DNA from: Combretum micranthum
Taxonomy: Eukaryota; Streptophyta; Magnoliopsida; Myrtales; Combretaceae
Direction: 5' to 3'
Length of the DNA stretch: 64,000 bases
Assembly (NCBI GenBank): GCA_024138025.1
Contig: JAMXBD010001246.1
Coordinates: 248,001-312,000 of the forward strand
Every line of letters starts with the position of its first letter. Positions within the stretch are counted from its first letter, which is position 1. A model generated the notes under the pieces. That model was not told the DNA's origin, ran no database searches, and worked only from the letters and a program-made list of their open reading frames with translations. The translations under genes were made by a program, and so were the position numbers. Of this stretch, positions 11,321-23,320 are shown one piece after another.

Positions 11321-12021
11321 TAATATGATTAATTATTTTGGTAATTAAAAGAAAATATTCAAAAATATTCAAAAAGGTTAAAAATATTAAGGTAGGTCTA
11401 TCCTTCTATATTATAGACAGCAAATACAAACACTAGCAGTGAATCTCCGCATGAATGGTGGTAATACAAAAATATAACGAGAATTGTAAGACAAGAAACA
11501 GTGAAACCTATCCTAAATGGAAAACAGACCAACTTTTGCTGGGAAAGCAAATGCGTAATATTAAATTTGCTTCCGCATGGACTGGTACTGTCCTCATCAA
11601 ACACTTATCGCTTATGCTTGCCAGTTAGGCAGTTACCCATCTTGGCTTGCGTATAGAAAAGAACCAGATGATAAAAGTCAATTGGATTAACAACCTCACC
11701 CTATTACCCTGATGATTTTTCTCAACCGGACCTACTTGCGCTGGTACCCGTACCGCCCTTACGATCTTGATATGGCAATTTGCAACCAATTCTTACGCGC
11801 CACGTGTACCTTCTATATGAAACCAAAATACTTGCTACACATTTCGAACCCTCTTTAATTTCCAAAATGGCAGGTAAATGCAATCATTAAACATATCAAC
11901 CAACTATGGGCAAAATAAATAAACATACCAACCAACTAATTTAATTCATTTTAAAGGGAAAAAAATAATAAAAGCTACTATATTTCACCCGTGAGATTTG
12001 GTTTTAAATGTAAATTAAATT
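11321..12021. other. Upstream intergenic region of the xylosidase gene
   Basis: No coding frame recognised. A minus-strand open frame of 68 codons at 11398-11604 has no recognisable motif. Possible distal regulatory sequence cannot be judged by eye. Confidence 0.3.
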
Positions 12022-12029
12022 AATCTTTT

Positions 12030-12312
12030 AGGATAAAGCCTTTTTGGGCATCTAAATATTAACAAAGTGGATAATTAGATACTTAAACTTTTAAAAAGTC
12101 TAACTTGGCTAATTAAATTTTTCATATCTCTTTTCACTATTTCATCCAATCATTGTTTCACATGTGTTCATCACTTCAAGGAACAATAAAAGGATGGGAT
12201 AGTGAAAAGGGGCACGAAAAGTTTAATTAGAAATAAAATTGAAATTTTTAAAAGTTCAAATACTTAATTATTCATTTCGTGAAAATTCAAATATCAAAAG
12301 CGGCTTTTTCCT
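12030..12312. mobile_element. 283-bp foldback MITE upstream of the xylosidase promoter
   Basis: The element is almost entirely a hairpin, with arms of about 120-140 bp each. The left end aggataaagcc faces right-end reverse complement aggaaaaagcc, and the shared inner word ctcttttcactat / ccttttcactat confirms pairing well inside. A perfect 8-bp duplication AATCTTTT flanks it at 12022-12029 and 12313-12320, which suits a hAT-type MITE. The right edge lies about 360 bp before the gene's ATG. Confidence 0.85.
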
Positions 12313-12673
12313 AATCTTTTATTATATAAAAATTCTACAACAATAAATTGGTAAGAAAAATTTAATCTCTATTGATGAAATGGTAACATTGATTTCTAGG
12401 ATAATAATTGATGTTTTTATTTTAAAACCCGATTGTCTTATGTTTTGTGGGTTCTATTTTTTCTATACTTAAAACATTATAGTTTTTGCATTCAAATCCA
12501 GCACAAACCCGTCTACCTATTTATTTTTGTCTTCAAAAAAAGTATACTAAAATAAAATAAAAGGATTGTGTAAGAAAGAAGTTGCATTAAAATATATGCC
12601 ATTATTCTATATATACCATGCTTTTAAACTCATGTCTCTCACTCTCAAACACGTTCTTTGAAACGTAAGCCAA
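12313..12673 (+). promoter_or_regulatory. Proximal promoter and 5' UTR of the xylosidase gene
   Basis: A TATA box, TATATATA, lies at 12608-12615, about 59 bases before the ATG. Transcription would therefore start near 12640 and give a very short leader of about 30 bases. The leader contains a CTCTCACTCTC pyrimidine patch. The start context is AGCCAAATGGCC, close to the plant consensus. Confidence 0.6.
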
Positions 12674-13084
12674 ATGGCCAGACCTGCCATTCCCTCCACG
12701 CTTATCACCCTTATCTATCTCCTAGCTTTAGGCGGCCAATGGCACTCCGGCGAAGCCCGGCAGCCATTTGCTTGCAACCCCAGTGATGCGGCGACCAGAA
12801 ACTTGCCATTCTGCCAGGTGTCGTTGCCGATACCACAGAGGGTGAAGGACTTAATTGGCAGGATGACATTACAGGAGAAGGTGAAGCTGCTAGTGAACAA
12901 TGCTGAAGCAGTCCCACGTCTCGGGATTCAAGGCTATGAGTGGTGGTCTGAGGCTCTACATGGTGTCTCCAACGTAGGCCCTGGCACCAAATTTGGTGGC
13001 AAATTCCCTGGCGCCACCAGCTTCCCTCAAGTCATCACCACTGCTGCTTCTTTCAATGCATCATTGTGGGAAGCAATTGGACAG
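12674..13084 (+). CDS. BXL1: BXL exon 1: signal peptide and start of the GH3 barrel
   Basis: 137 codons, ending in phase 0 before GTACAT. A hydrophobic leader ([15 protein letters not shown]) is followed by [16 protein letters not shown], the typical mature start. It then encodes the [15 protein letters not shown] and [20 protein letters not shown] stretches conserved in plant BXLs. Confidence 0.93.
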
Positions 13085-16000
13085 GTACATCACTAAAATT
13101 TTTATATAAATCCCAAATCATTTGCCTGATGCGTCATTTTGGTTAACTACATAAGTACCACTAGAAAGATCCTATTATAGACCTCTTGTTGAAGATCGCG
13201 GAAAATGGCAATACATGATGGTTTCTCATAAAATAAGTAAGTGTGGAATTGGGAAAATTTTCCTACCGGTAGCCTTATCTATTAATTTAATTCCTATCTA
13301 TTAAAACTTTTAACAGGAAAAATCCAATAGGGATAAATCTATTAGGAGAGTGATCCCCAGCCTCTCTTATATATTAATATTATTGATACTCTTGCGAAAG
13401 CACTGGGATTTCACAATGACCAATCAATGTTAAAATGTATGATGAACCTTTATTTCAACTTTTCTTGAACTATTGGTTAACGGAATCTTTCGTATGAAAA
13501 TTAAATTAAAATAAATTAAATTATGATAGCCTATCTCTACTTTTATATGTTGAAAGTCATGCCCAGCATCATCCTAGCCGTCTTACTATGTTTGGATGCA
13601 TTATAAGAACATGATGTTGCCATTTGCTAATGAGTGATCGTGACCCAATGGCGGTGGAACACTGCTGGAAAATCACTTATATCCAATGGGGGCCAGATTA
13701 TATTATTGTTCCTACAATGTACGTCATACGTCATTCTTTGAATAACATAAATTTCTGATATTCATGCGTCTTCGCTAGTTTTGATAAAGCAATGTAATAA
13801 TCGAGATTGAGAATTTTATATATTTAAAAAGTCACGTATGTTGGAAATTGTGGATTTACAAAGGTAGGCCAAGGAGCAAGGAAACATTGTGATTGGATAT
13901 TATAATTTAAATGAAGTGGACCCATCATCTCTGTAGGGGTGGAAGGAAACCGCTAATGAGGAAAACTAGGGATTGGGTGGTTTCAATTTTAGTCTACACA
14001 AAATAAATGACTAAAACCACAAAAATGGAAAAAGGAAAAAAAAGAAAAATTGAGACTGTCGTCTGTTTGATTCAGCTCTACGTCACGTTGGAAGAGATTT
14101 TATGTTTCTTATCTGTGATTATGGTTACTTTATTTACAATTTAATAATAGGTTTAGAAAAACTAAAACTTTAGAAATCATGATACAAATCTAAAAAGTTT
14201 AATGAGAAATCGTTCCAAAGATTAAGTTTGGGTTAAGATAATATCGTGGCATATATATAAAAAGAAATTCGAAAAAATCAAAATGGTAATTTAAACATAA
14301 TTAGCTCTGTTTATAGTTCTTATGATTTTTATGAATAAATAATTAAGAAAGTTATCTATTATATTAAGAGGTATGAAATTCCATGTAATATAACACTTTT
14401 ATTAGTTCGTGCACACTACACTTGTGGTGGAGTTGTAAGAAAAAATTTGTGGTCTATTTGAAGTGTTGAATTTTTATCTGCATCATATCTATATTTATTT
14501 TATATTTATAATTTATTTATATCTGTTTAGTTTGTATAAGTAAAACTATTTTTTTATTGATATTTATTTATTAATAAATATCTATTTAAAATCAATAAAA
14601 AATATATTACTAAAATGATAAAAAAAACACAATGAAACAACTAGACCTTAATATCATGGATTAATCTTCGAAATTTGTGTCAACTTTCTAGTTATACCGA
14701 TTCCATTAATTTTATTTTTCACTTCCCTAGAGGTTTAATATTTTAAGGAAGTTTTCACTAGAGATGGCAATCTTTCGGTAACTCACATTTAGATAATCTA
14801 ATAACATATCACATCACCTTTTGAACCTTTTGATCTTTTCAATCAAGTTGGCCTGTGCTAAAAGACTTTCCGAAGGAGTAACGATAAGATAAAAGCAAAC
14901 AAACAAACAACAACTTGCACATTGTTGAGGAATATTTTGACGGAAAATGGTATCAGGTACTCGAAATCCTCATTAATGCACAATATAAAAAAAAAAATCA
15001 ATTAGAATAAAATCAGTATCCTGCTCTTCGTTATGGTAAAATAATTATTTTCTGGTTTGATGTGTAAAAATTTTCATCTTAAAAATTGTCTGCTTTCTGT
15101 GATATAACATAGATAAGTAATTCTTATTTTTTTTATTTGATTAGAAAAACTGTTTTTTTTTTTATCATAAAAGAAACATATATTTTTTTTCCTAAAAATA
15201 CCCCTAATCCTAAAATCTAGAAATTCTTATCCTTTTCAACATTTTTTCGTTATAGTGAATTAAAAGAAACATAAGTATTAATCAATAAAAAAATGCATAT
15301 AATTTTTTTATTGAAGTGTCTATTAAGTGTCCCGAACACTACATAATATATAATTCTGATGTTGATAAAAATATCCTAATTTTTTCAGGTAGTGTCAGAC
15401 GAAGCCAGAGCAATGTACAATGGTGGTATGGCCGGGCTTACGTATTGGAGTCCGAACATAAATATTCTGAGGGACCCACGTTGGGGAAGGGGACAGGAGA
15501 CTCCCGGTGAAGATCCGGTATTAGCCGGTACATATGCTGCTAGCTATGTTAAGGGTCTACAGGGGACTGACGGTAGCCGGTTGAAAGTTGCGGCTTGTTG
15601 TAAGCACTTCACGGCCTATGATCTCGATAACTGGAATGGCGTGGATCGCTTTCACTTCAATGCTAAGGTAAAGTTTTTCTTATATGCTTCCTTGAAGAAA
15701 TATAAGTTTCTGTCCACGTACGTTTTGTTGTTGAAATCATAATTCAAATAATAGATATCATAATTGATATATGCATGATAAAAATATATAAAAGGACAAC
15801 AAAAAAATCATAGTAAATTGGCTAAGTTGATTTATAAAAAAATGTCATTCGATTTTGGCTTCCAATGAAAAGATTATATTAGGACAATTTCTACATATTG
15901 TCCTGAGTTAGTTTTGAGGTACTTTTTTGACCTACAGTTGTAAAAGTTACTAAATTTTTAATTATAAAAATGGGAAAGAAAGAAAGAAAATAAAATATAA

Positions 16001-16976
16001 ACCTTTTGATGTGTGGTTCAGATATCTAAGGAAGATATTGAGAAAGATGCTTATGAGTTTGCTAAAGCAATAAAATTTGGGAGTTGAGTTCCTGAACATA
16101 TTATTGTTTTGAAAAAAGGAAAATAAAATGTTATTAAATGTGTTGTAATTATTTTAATTTTCACAAACGAAGAAGAGCACAAGAATCAATAATTTCTACA
16201 TAATTATTCTTTATTTTTTTATTAAAAAAACCATTTATTAGTTCCTTTTATATAAGGTACTAGAATTCAATAATAGATCTAAAGGTCCATTTAATACTTG
16301 ACAAATGATAAACACTTTTTTTTGAATTTTTTTTAATAAATTATCTATCAAGAAATATATATCGATAAAACATATGATAGTTCTCATTAAAATATCATAT
16401 AAATAAAATATGAATAAAACATAGTTGTAAAATTTAGGTACAAATACAAATACAGTTGTGATATAGACAATCCAAACTAATCCTAACTTTATAGGATGTT
16501 TATAGATTTAAGAATTTCCATCTCAATGATGAGAGGTTAATATATTTTCCTATTGGAACAAGGCACTGAGAGCTAACTGCTCTAGTTTGTTGGACAAAAA
16601 CCATAGACGGAACGTACCCACTGTCCATAAATAGACAAACTTACATCTTACTACTCTTGTTTTCGTCGAAAGCGTAGTGGGTGTCTTTCTCAAGCAAGAT
16701 CGCCATTTAATTAATTTTATTTGTATGGATGGGGAGCAGGTGAGCAAACAAGACATGGAAGACACTTTTGATGTACCATTCAGGATGTGTGTAGCGCAAG
16801 GAAAGGTAGCCAGTGTAATGTGCTCTTACAATCAAGTCAATGGTGTACCAACTTGCGCTGACCCCAACCTTCTTCGTAAGACTGTTCGTGGTGCTTGGCG
16901 TCTTGATGGGTAACTCTGACACCTTCTCTTTTCCTTTTCAATCAGATTAAATGTTAGACGACTCTTAACGTGTGTG

Positions 16977-17011
<35 letters not shown>

Positions 17012-19836
17012 ATTCTATGGTCCATCACTTATAATAGTTGAAATATTTACTAATTATGATCACACCGTTAAATCACTTAAAATATTAATTATCTTATTTG
17101 TTTTAATGGTGAGATTATTAATTGACGATTCCATTAACAAGAATGTAGAAGTTTCCATAACAGAGAATAGAAAAGAAATTTGGCTGATATAATTATTACG
17201 CTGTGAAACTTAATATAATGTTTTCTATACAGGTACATTGTATCGGATTGTGATTCGGTAGGGGTATTTTTCAACCAGCAACACTATACAACCACACCAG
17301 CACAGGCTGCGGCTGATGCAATTAAAGCTGGTATGACTTATTATAATTTTTTTTTTTAGCCTTCTAGATATCAATTTGATATCTTATTTTATTTGTTTTT
17401 AAATATTTATTTATGAATAAATAATTATAGATGAAAAATATATATTTTTATTCGTAAAATGATGAAATTAATCAGATATAAATAAAATACAAATACAGAT
17501 CAGATATAAGTAAAAATCAAACATGTGTTTTTGCTTGATATAATGGTTTCTATATAAATGTAACAGTAGTGGGCTTTTATTGTTTTCAGGCTTGGATTTG
17601 GACTGTGGGCCTTTCTTGGCCCAACATTCAGAGGAAGCAGTAAAGGGGGGGCTTTTGAATGAGAATGACGTAAATGGGGCCTTGGTTAGTACTCTCACGG
17701 TGCAAATGAGGCTTGGAATGTTTGATGGTGAGCCAAAATCTCAACCGTACGGGCATTTAGGTCCAAAGCATGTATGCACTCCTTCACACCAAGAGCTTGC
17801 TCTTGAGGCTGCTAGACAAGGCATCGTCCTCCTTAAGAACCAGGGTTCATCATTACCACTATCTACTCGCCGCCACCGCACCATCGCCGTGATCGGGCCT
17901 AATTCAGACGCAACCGTCACCATGATTGGGAACTATGCTGGTCAGCATTATCTATATTATTTATAGCCAAAATTAAATACTACTCTAACATATAATATAT
18001 GATTTTTTAAAGAAAAAATTGAGTATAATTAATGTTTTATTATAAGAACATCCTTGGGTTCTGGCATAAGATCCTATATTGACGATCTTATTTTCTGAGG
18101 TTCTATAGGATGGAAAAGATTTCTTAAATTTTTGGGATTCTCTTATAACTCCAAAAAGTAAGTTTGTTTCACATTCTTTTTAAGTTTTTTTTTTTTTAGT
18201 TTATTAAATATATAATTTGTAAAATACATAACACCCACAAAATTTAAAAAGATATGGAAAATTTAGGACCTTAAAAATAAAGTGAGAAATTCCCTATTAA
18301 AAAAAAAAAAAACCTTAAAATGTTAATGCTCTAATTGTACTTTCGCATGATAGAAAACGTCTCTATTATTTTGACATCCACTTTTCACAGTCCATGCTTC
18401 TCTGATTAAAAAGGAAAAAAATTAGAATGACATCTTCATAGGATGAAAAAACTTAGCATGATATCTTCATAGAATACTTTTGTTTATATGCATAAATTTG
18501 GTAAATTTTATAAAATGTACTAGGTGTTGCATGTGGATATACGTCTCCTCTCCAAGGATTGAGTAAATATGCAAAGACCATTCACCAACGAGGATGCAAA
18601 GACGTAGCCTGTGTGGATGATGCGCTGTTAGGTCACGCAGTGCACGTAGCCCGACGGGCCGATGCAACGGTTCTGGTGATGGGCTTGGATCAATCCATAG
18701 AGGCAGAGTTTAAGGATAGGGCTGGGCTTCTACTACCAGGACGCCAACAAGAGCTTGTGTCTAAAGTAGCCGAGGCCTGTAGGGGCCCTATCATTTTGGT
18801 ATTGATGTCTGGAGGCCCCATAGATGTGTCTTTTGCAAAGAACGATCCAAGGATAGGTGGCATCTTGTGGGCTGGATATCCGGGTCAAGCCGGAGGTGCA
18901 GCCATTGCTGATATAATCTTTGGAACCCATAATCCAGGTTTGCTTATTCGAACAATTTTATCTTGCTTTAGAAAATATTCATCTGGTGATGCACGCTACA
19001 AATGTGTAAATATAATTGAAATATAATAGGGTAAATGAATAGTTTCTAAAGAAATTGCAACTCATGTCTCGAATATCCTACATATATTATATTTTAATCG
19101 ATATTTACATATCACATGTATAATATACTACATATATCAAATTTTAATCTATATTTATATGTAACATGTATAAATATGTTTAAATATTATCAATATTATA
19201 TATATATAGGCTGACCAAGATGTTTTATTTTTAAATTTTAGGGGGTAAGCTACCAATGACATGGTATCCTCAAGAATACCTAACAAATCTTCCAATGACA
19301 AACATGGCAATGCGTTCATCTCATTCAACTGCCTATCCTGGAAGAACCTACAGGTTCTACAAGGGCCCTATCGTATACCCTTTTGGCCATGGATTGAGCT
19401 ACACTAACTTCGCCCACACGATCGCTAGTGCGCCCACTGTGTTCGCGGTTCCCCTGAATGGCCACCGGGCCCTAAACACATCGGTCTCGGGGGCAATTAA
19501 AGTAACACATACTAGGTGCAGCAGGCTCTCTCTTGGTGTTGAAGTGGACGTCATGAACACCGGCCATAGGGATGGTTCTCACACGTTGCTCGTGTTTTCA
19601 ACACCTCCCGGGGGCACTGGGCGCCACACAAACAGTTGGTGGCATTTGAGAAAGTGCATGTTCCTGCTGGGGCTAAGCAGAGAGTGGGAATTAATATCCA
19701 TGTGTGCAAGTTCCTAAGCGTTGTTGATAGTTCTGGAATTAGGAGGATTCCTATGGGTGAACATAGCTTATATATTGGGGACACTAAGCATTCGGTGTCA
19801 CTTCAAGCTTCCAATCTCGGTATCATAAAAAATTGA
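12674..19836 (+). CDS. BXL1: GH3 beta-D-xylosidase / alpha-L-arabinofuranosidase, 7 exons, one-base frameshift in last exon
   Basis: Exons join(12674..13084, 15389..15667, 16740..16909, 17233..17330, 17590..17940, 18524..18937, 19242..19836); all junctions are GT-AG and phases agree. The product would be about 772 residues, the usual plant BXL length (about 770). It is a secreted wall enzyme releasing xylose or arabinose from xylan and arabinan side chains. Seen: signal peptide (about 1-28), GH3 N-terminal TIM barrel ([32 protein letters not shown]), catalytic nucleophile Asp in [10 protein letters not shown]3 C-terminal domain ([47 protein letters not shown]), then the fibronectin-III-like tail ([19 protein letters not shown]). 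One base is missing at 19610-19615, so as written translation leaves frame near residue 699 and stops at 19717, giving about 732 residues. BXL1 rather than another paralogue is a by-eye judgement. Confidence 0.93.
13085..15388 (+). other. BXL intron 1 (2.3 kb)
   Basis: This is by far the longest intron, very AT-rich, from GTACAT to a TTTTTTCAG-type acceptor. No coding frame or bounded mobile element was recognised. An AAACAAACAAACAA stretch lies near 14900. Confidence 0.75.
15389..15667 (+). CDS. BXL1: BXL exon 2: central GH3 barrel
   Basis: 93 codons, phase 0 at both ends. It contains [40 protein letters not shown] and [20 protein letters not shown], which line the sugar-binding pocket in GH3 enzymes. 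Confidence 0.93.
15668..16739 (+). other. BXL intron 2
   Basis: An AT-rich 1.07-kb intron. A 21-codon coding-like stretch ([20 protein letters not shown]) near 16018-16085 stops at TGA and resembles no part of BXL; I treat it as chance. Confidence 0.7.
16740..16909 (+). CDS. BXL1: BXL exon 3
   Basis: Begins GTG AGC and encodes [17 protein letters not shown] then [20 protein letters not shown], invariant in plant BXLs. It ends after two bases of the glycine codon that exon 4 completes. Confidence 0.92.
16979..17008. repeat. (AT)n microsatellite in BXL intron 3
   Basis: About 15 uninterrupted AT dinucleotides, probably length-polymorphic. Confidence 0.85.
17018..17165. repeat. MITE-family copy in BXL intron 3
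   Basis: The order of words attctatggtc, accgttaaatcacttaaaat, ttatttgttttaatggt and gattccatt matches the repeats at 52.8 and 56.2 kb. Ends are not clear. Confidence 0.45.
17233..17330 (+). CDS. BXL1: BXL exon 4: catalytic nucleophile
   Basis: Short exon encoding [18 protein letters not shown]. The aspartate of VSDCDSV is the GH3 nucleophile position in plant BXLs. Phase 2 entry, phase 1 exit. Confidence 0.93.
17590..17940 (+). CDS. BXL1: BXL exon 5: end of barrel and linker to the C-terminal domain
   Basis: Encodes [51 protein letters not shown] and the [20 protein letters not shown] stretch that opens the alpha/beta sandwich. Donor follows GCTG. Confidence 0.93.
18524..18937 (+). CDS. 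BXL1: BXL exon 6: GH3 C-terminal domain
   Basis: Contains [30 protein letters not shown] (with the conserved acidic pair), [38 protein letters not shown] and [20 protein letters not shown]. Ends after one base of the glycine codon completed by exon 7. Confidence 0.93.
19242..19836 (+). CDS. BXL1: BXL exon 7: fibronectin-III-like tail, frameshifted
   Basis: In frame up to FSTPPGG, then the GGGGGC run at 19610-19615 is one base short of the family pattern. The downstream +1 frame carries the expected tail ([52 protein letters not shown]) to TGA at 19834-19836. The frame as written gives about 33 foreign residues and stops at 19715-19717. The conserved tail has no other damage, which favours a sequencing slip or a very recent mutation. 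Confidence 0.9.
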
Positions 19837-20046
19837 TGTATTTTTCTTTTATTTTTTAACCATAGTGTCATATTTTGGGATCATAAGGTGATCCATGTTG
19901 GATTTATAGGAGTGATAGTTTTAGTTTCATTGGAGCGTAGAGGACATGGGAAATGCCGTTGTCCTCGCAAATTGATTGTATTTGTATAATTTTGATAAAG
20001 AAAATAAGGGGAATGTTTCATGAATCAGTACATCCATCAAATTCTT
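19837..20046 (+). other. BXL 3' flank
   Basis: The T-rich stretch after the stop (19838-19860) and GATAAAGAAAATAAGG near 19993 are plausible parts of the 3' UTR and its end. No other gene is seen. Confidence 0.4.
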
Positions 20047-20049
20047 TAA

Positions 20050-20462
20050 CATTATGTTTGGAATGGCAAAAATAATAGGAAACCAAAAAACATAGAAGAA
20101 ATGGAATGAAATGTGTGTACTTAGGTAAGTTTATTGGGGTAGAAATGTAATAATTTAAATAGAGGTGGAAGAAAATTAGGCTTTATTTGTTTCCATTCAA
20201 TAAAAGGATGAAAGGAAGAGAAAAGAAAGAAAATCGATAAAAATGACTTAAATTCCTTCTATTTCTCATCTTTTAGCAATATTTCATAAAAATGATATAA
20301 GGGTAATTTTATCAATCACTAATTTTGTTTTTTCCTTTTCATTCCATTTCCTTCACGCATTATCAAAGGTAAAACAAAAATTTAACTAGTTTCCATTTCC
20401 ATCATTCTCTTTCTAATTATTTCCTTTGATTTCGACCTTAAAAAGGTTGCCAAACATAGTGT
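20050..20462. mobile_element. 413-bp Harbinger-like (Tourist-type) MITE
   Basis: Terminal inverted repeats cattatgtttgg / cactatgtttgg are flanked by TAA at 20047-20049 and 20463-20465, the 3-bp duplication expected of PIF/Harbinger elements. The interior has the mirrored ggaatggaaat / catttccattcc words common to such MITEs. Its right end is repeated near 23.88 kb. Confidence 0.7.
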
Positions 20463-20475
20463 AAAGCAGAAAACT

Positions 20476-20854
20476 TGATGCGAACGACACAACAAACACA
20501 TATTTGAACAAAAGGGAGTCATCCAAGAAGGAGGAGGAAGCAGCACTAGGCTACCTTGCCTTACACCGTCGGCTTAGAAGATACGTCGACGGCTTTGAAT
20601 TATACACTGCTAGCCTATATTGCTACAATTTCATTTTTAGGCAACTGATGTTTATTTATTGTTTATCTTTTGAGGTTTTCCATATTATAGTATAAATAGT
20701 CCTTTAGACCTGTTTTTCTCATCAGAACTTATGATATACTCTGAAACTCTAATTTGAGAGAATTTCCTCTATGAGATTGCATCATTGTAATTGTTGTGTG
20801 ATTTAAATCACTCGATGAGTGCTCTAGTTGTGTTTACGCTAACTCGCTGTGTCA
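20476..20854 (+). repeat. 5' LTR of the 3.2-kb gypsy relic
   Basis: About 379 bp, matching 23321-23712. A TATA-like TATAAATAG at 20691-20699 is followed by an R/U5-like stretch ending TGTGTCA. Divergence from the 3' LTR is clear by eye, so this is an old insertion. Confidence 0.8.
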
Positions 20855-21039
20855 AAGTGGTATCAAAGTGGAAAAGTTTGTGTGGAGATGTCAAAAGACA
20901 ATAACTTAGGAGGTGATCACATCCCAGATGTTGTTCGGGATGTGGAAGCCCTATGAACCGAACCAAGTCATAGGTTCGAACCGAACCGAGTCATAGGTTC
21001 AAATAGCAGTATTGGACACCATGGATAAGAGAATCCGAT

Positions 21040-22940
21040 GTTTATACTAGCGTTTGAAGATCTGATTGAGCATTTCAATGTGATGAGACCTTATACCAAC
21101 AGAGACATGGATGTTGGTAGGAGATGACTAAGGGAAAGAGATACCTACGATGATCCACTCATTCGACCTATAGCTATAAATCGAAGAGTTCAGAATTTTG
21201 ATGAAGAATTCGATGAGGAAGATGCAATTTTGTATGGAAAAATGCAACCGCGAAAGAGAGGCAATGATGGTAGTGGCAGATATCGAAGAGGCTACTATGA
21301 GTGTGATCAAGGAGACGATAGTGATTTCTGCCTAAAGGTAGATATCCCTAGCTTTAATGGTAATCTCAATATCGAAGAATTCTTAGATTAGCTGGCTAAA
21401 GTAAATAGATTTTTTGATTGCATGGAGATTCTTGAGGAACGTAGGGTTAGGTTGATAGCATGTTAGTTGAGAGGTGGTGCGTCATCCTGACGAGAGAGGC
21501 TCAAGAACAGGATGTATCTTAACTGCGGACAATCAGTAAGAACCTGGTATAGGATGAAGCAGTTGTTGCGGCGGGATTTCCTACCTCCTAATTATGAGCA
21601 GATCCTCTTTTAGCAATATCAACGATGCTGTTAGGGGTAGAAGACCGTGCATGAATATATTGCAGAATTTATGCACTTGGTAAAGAGGAATGACTTGAGG
21701 GAGAGTGAGGGTCAATAGGTGGCTGGATACTTGGATGGGTTAAAACTACAAATTTGGGATAAAATTGAAGTCCATGTTTTGAAATTTGAATAAAGCTAAA
21801 AACATGGCTTTTATAGCAGAATTGATGTTGCAAGAGAAGAGTAGTCAATTTAATGGCGGTAGTAAGGGATTTGGGGCTGAAAGTTTGAATAGCTCTATGG
21901 ATGAGAGGAGTAAGACCACCCCGAAGATTTAAGGAGGAGTTAATGATAAGAAAAAATATAAAAATAGTAGGTAAGAAGCCAGTTGAGACGAAGGACACGC
22001 CAAAACAAAACAATCCTTATGTGAAGCCAATATTAGGGAAGTGTTATCATTATAACCAGCCAGGCCATCAGTCTAACGAGTGCCCCCAACAAAAGAGGAA
22101 TTAACATAGTCGAGAGAGATGAAGAGGCTGGAATTCACTATGAACCTGATGGGATTGATGAATACTATGAGAATGAAGATGAAGATGAAGATGATGAGCA
22201 GGCTTACGTAATCAGGAAGTTGATACTGGCGCCGAAGTAGGAGGAGAAAACTCAGCAGCATCAGTTGTTCCACACTAGATATACAATTGATGGTCGAGTC
22301 TTTGAGTTAATAATAAACAGTGGTAGTTGTGAGAACATCATAAGTAGAGAAGTTGTGCAAATGTTGCAATTACTGATTAAGAAGCATCATAACCTATATA
22401 CTCTTAGGTATATTAAGGTAGCAGAAAAGATTGAGGTTAAAGAACGTTGTAGAATACCCTTCTACATTGGCAAATATTGAGATGAGGTATACTACGATGT
22501 AGTGGATATGAATGCCTGTCATCTATTGTTTGGGAGACCCTGGCCATATACAATGTCAACACCCAGCATGCAGGTAAAGATAATGTGTACAAATTAGGGG
22601 GGGGGGGGGGGGGAGGGGGGGGGGGAGAGGGTGGGTATAAAGTGTACTCTGCTGCTCTTGAAGGTAACAAACCTTCTTAAGACTGTCAAGGTAGAGAGAT
22701 GTTCTTTTCTGACTATCACTCATTCAGAAAGGAGGAGGCCATGAGGGAGTCTAAAGTTAAGCACACGCTCCTAGTGAAATAGATCATGATGGTAGAGGGA
22801 GAAAGTAGTGGTGGTGTAGCAGGGGTAGTGAAAGAGGTGTTAGAAGACTTTGGGGATGTGAATGAGAAAGAGGGAGCTTCTATAGTTATATATAAGAACG
22901 GTGATATTAAAGTTTTAGAATAGGAGGATAAGGATAGAAA
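21040..22940 (+). pseudogene. gag and protease relic
   Basis: Gag: VDIPSFNGNLNIEEFLD followed by a stop, then LAKVNRFFDCMEI, the start of the plant gypsy gag core. Zinc knuckle at 22042-22083 reads CYHYNQPGHQSNEC, so the second cysteine of CX2C is tyrosine. Protease: the active site reads NSG at 22316-22324 instead of DSG, within FELIINSGSCENIIS; ACHLLFGRPWP near 22515-22547 is the retropepsin end. A linker reading VVKEVLEDFGDVNEK follows, then the frame decays. Multiple stops and the lost aspartate make it non-functional. Confidence 0.75.
22597..22638 (+). repeat. G-tract, G17-A-G11 type
   Basis: Seventeen Gs, one A, eleven Gs, then AGAGGGTGGG, a strong potential G-quadruplex. It interrupts protease-end sequence of the relic and may be of uncertain length because such runs sequence poorly. 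Confidence 0.85.
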
Positions 22941-23320
22941 AAGTCTTGGAGTTGGAAGAGAAAAGTATAGTAAGTGATGTAGAATGCCGCATCGAAACAA
23001 GAGATGATAAATCACATGTGCAACAATTAACGCACATGATTACTATTAAGATACTTTTGAAATTATCAATCTATAGGAGATTTGTAGATGGTTCAAGGAA
23101 CTTGAGGGTGGATGTACTTCAAAGTCCCAATATAGTTGATATATTTTACTTTATACTTCTTAACATTCACTTTTTTAGGTTCATATTTGATCCAAGAGGA
23201 TATTTATTCATGATTCAAAGTTCATCTTTATCATCTGATGGTGAAAAAAAAAAAAAAAAACCTATATCCAGATTCAATTCTAAACAAGAGGATGAGTTTT
23301 TTTTCTCAAGTGGGAGATAA

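Noticed and set aside
12711..12917. Minus-strand frames under BXL exon 1
   Set aside because: Shadows of the real coding strand.
16018..16085. [20 protein letters not shown] stretch in BXL intron 2
   Set aside because: No counterpart in BXL proteins, followed at once by a stop, and exon phases are complete without it.
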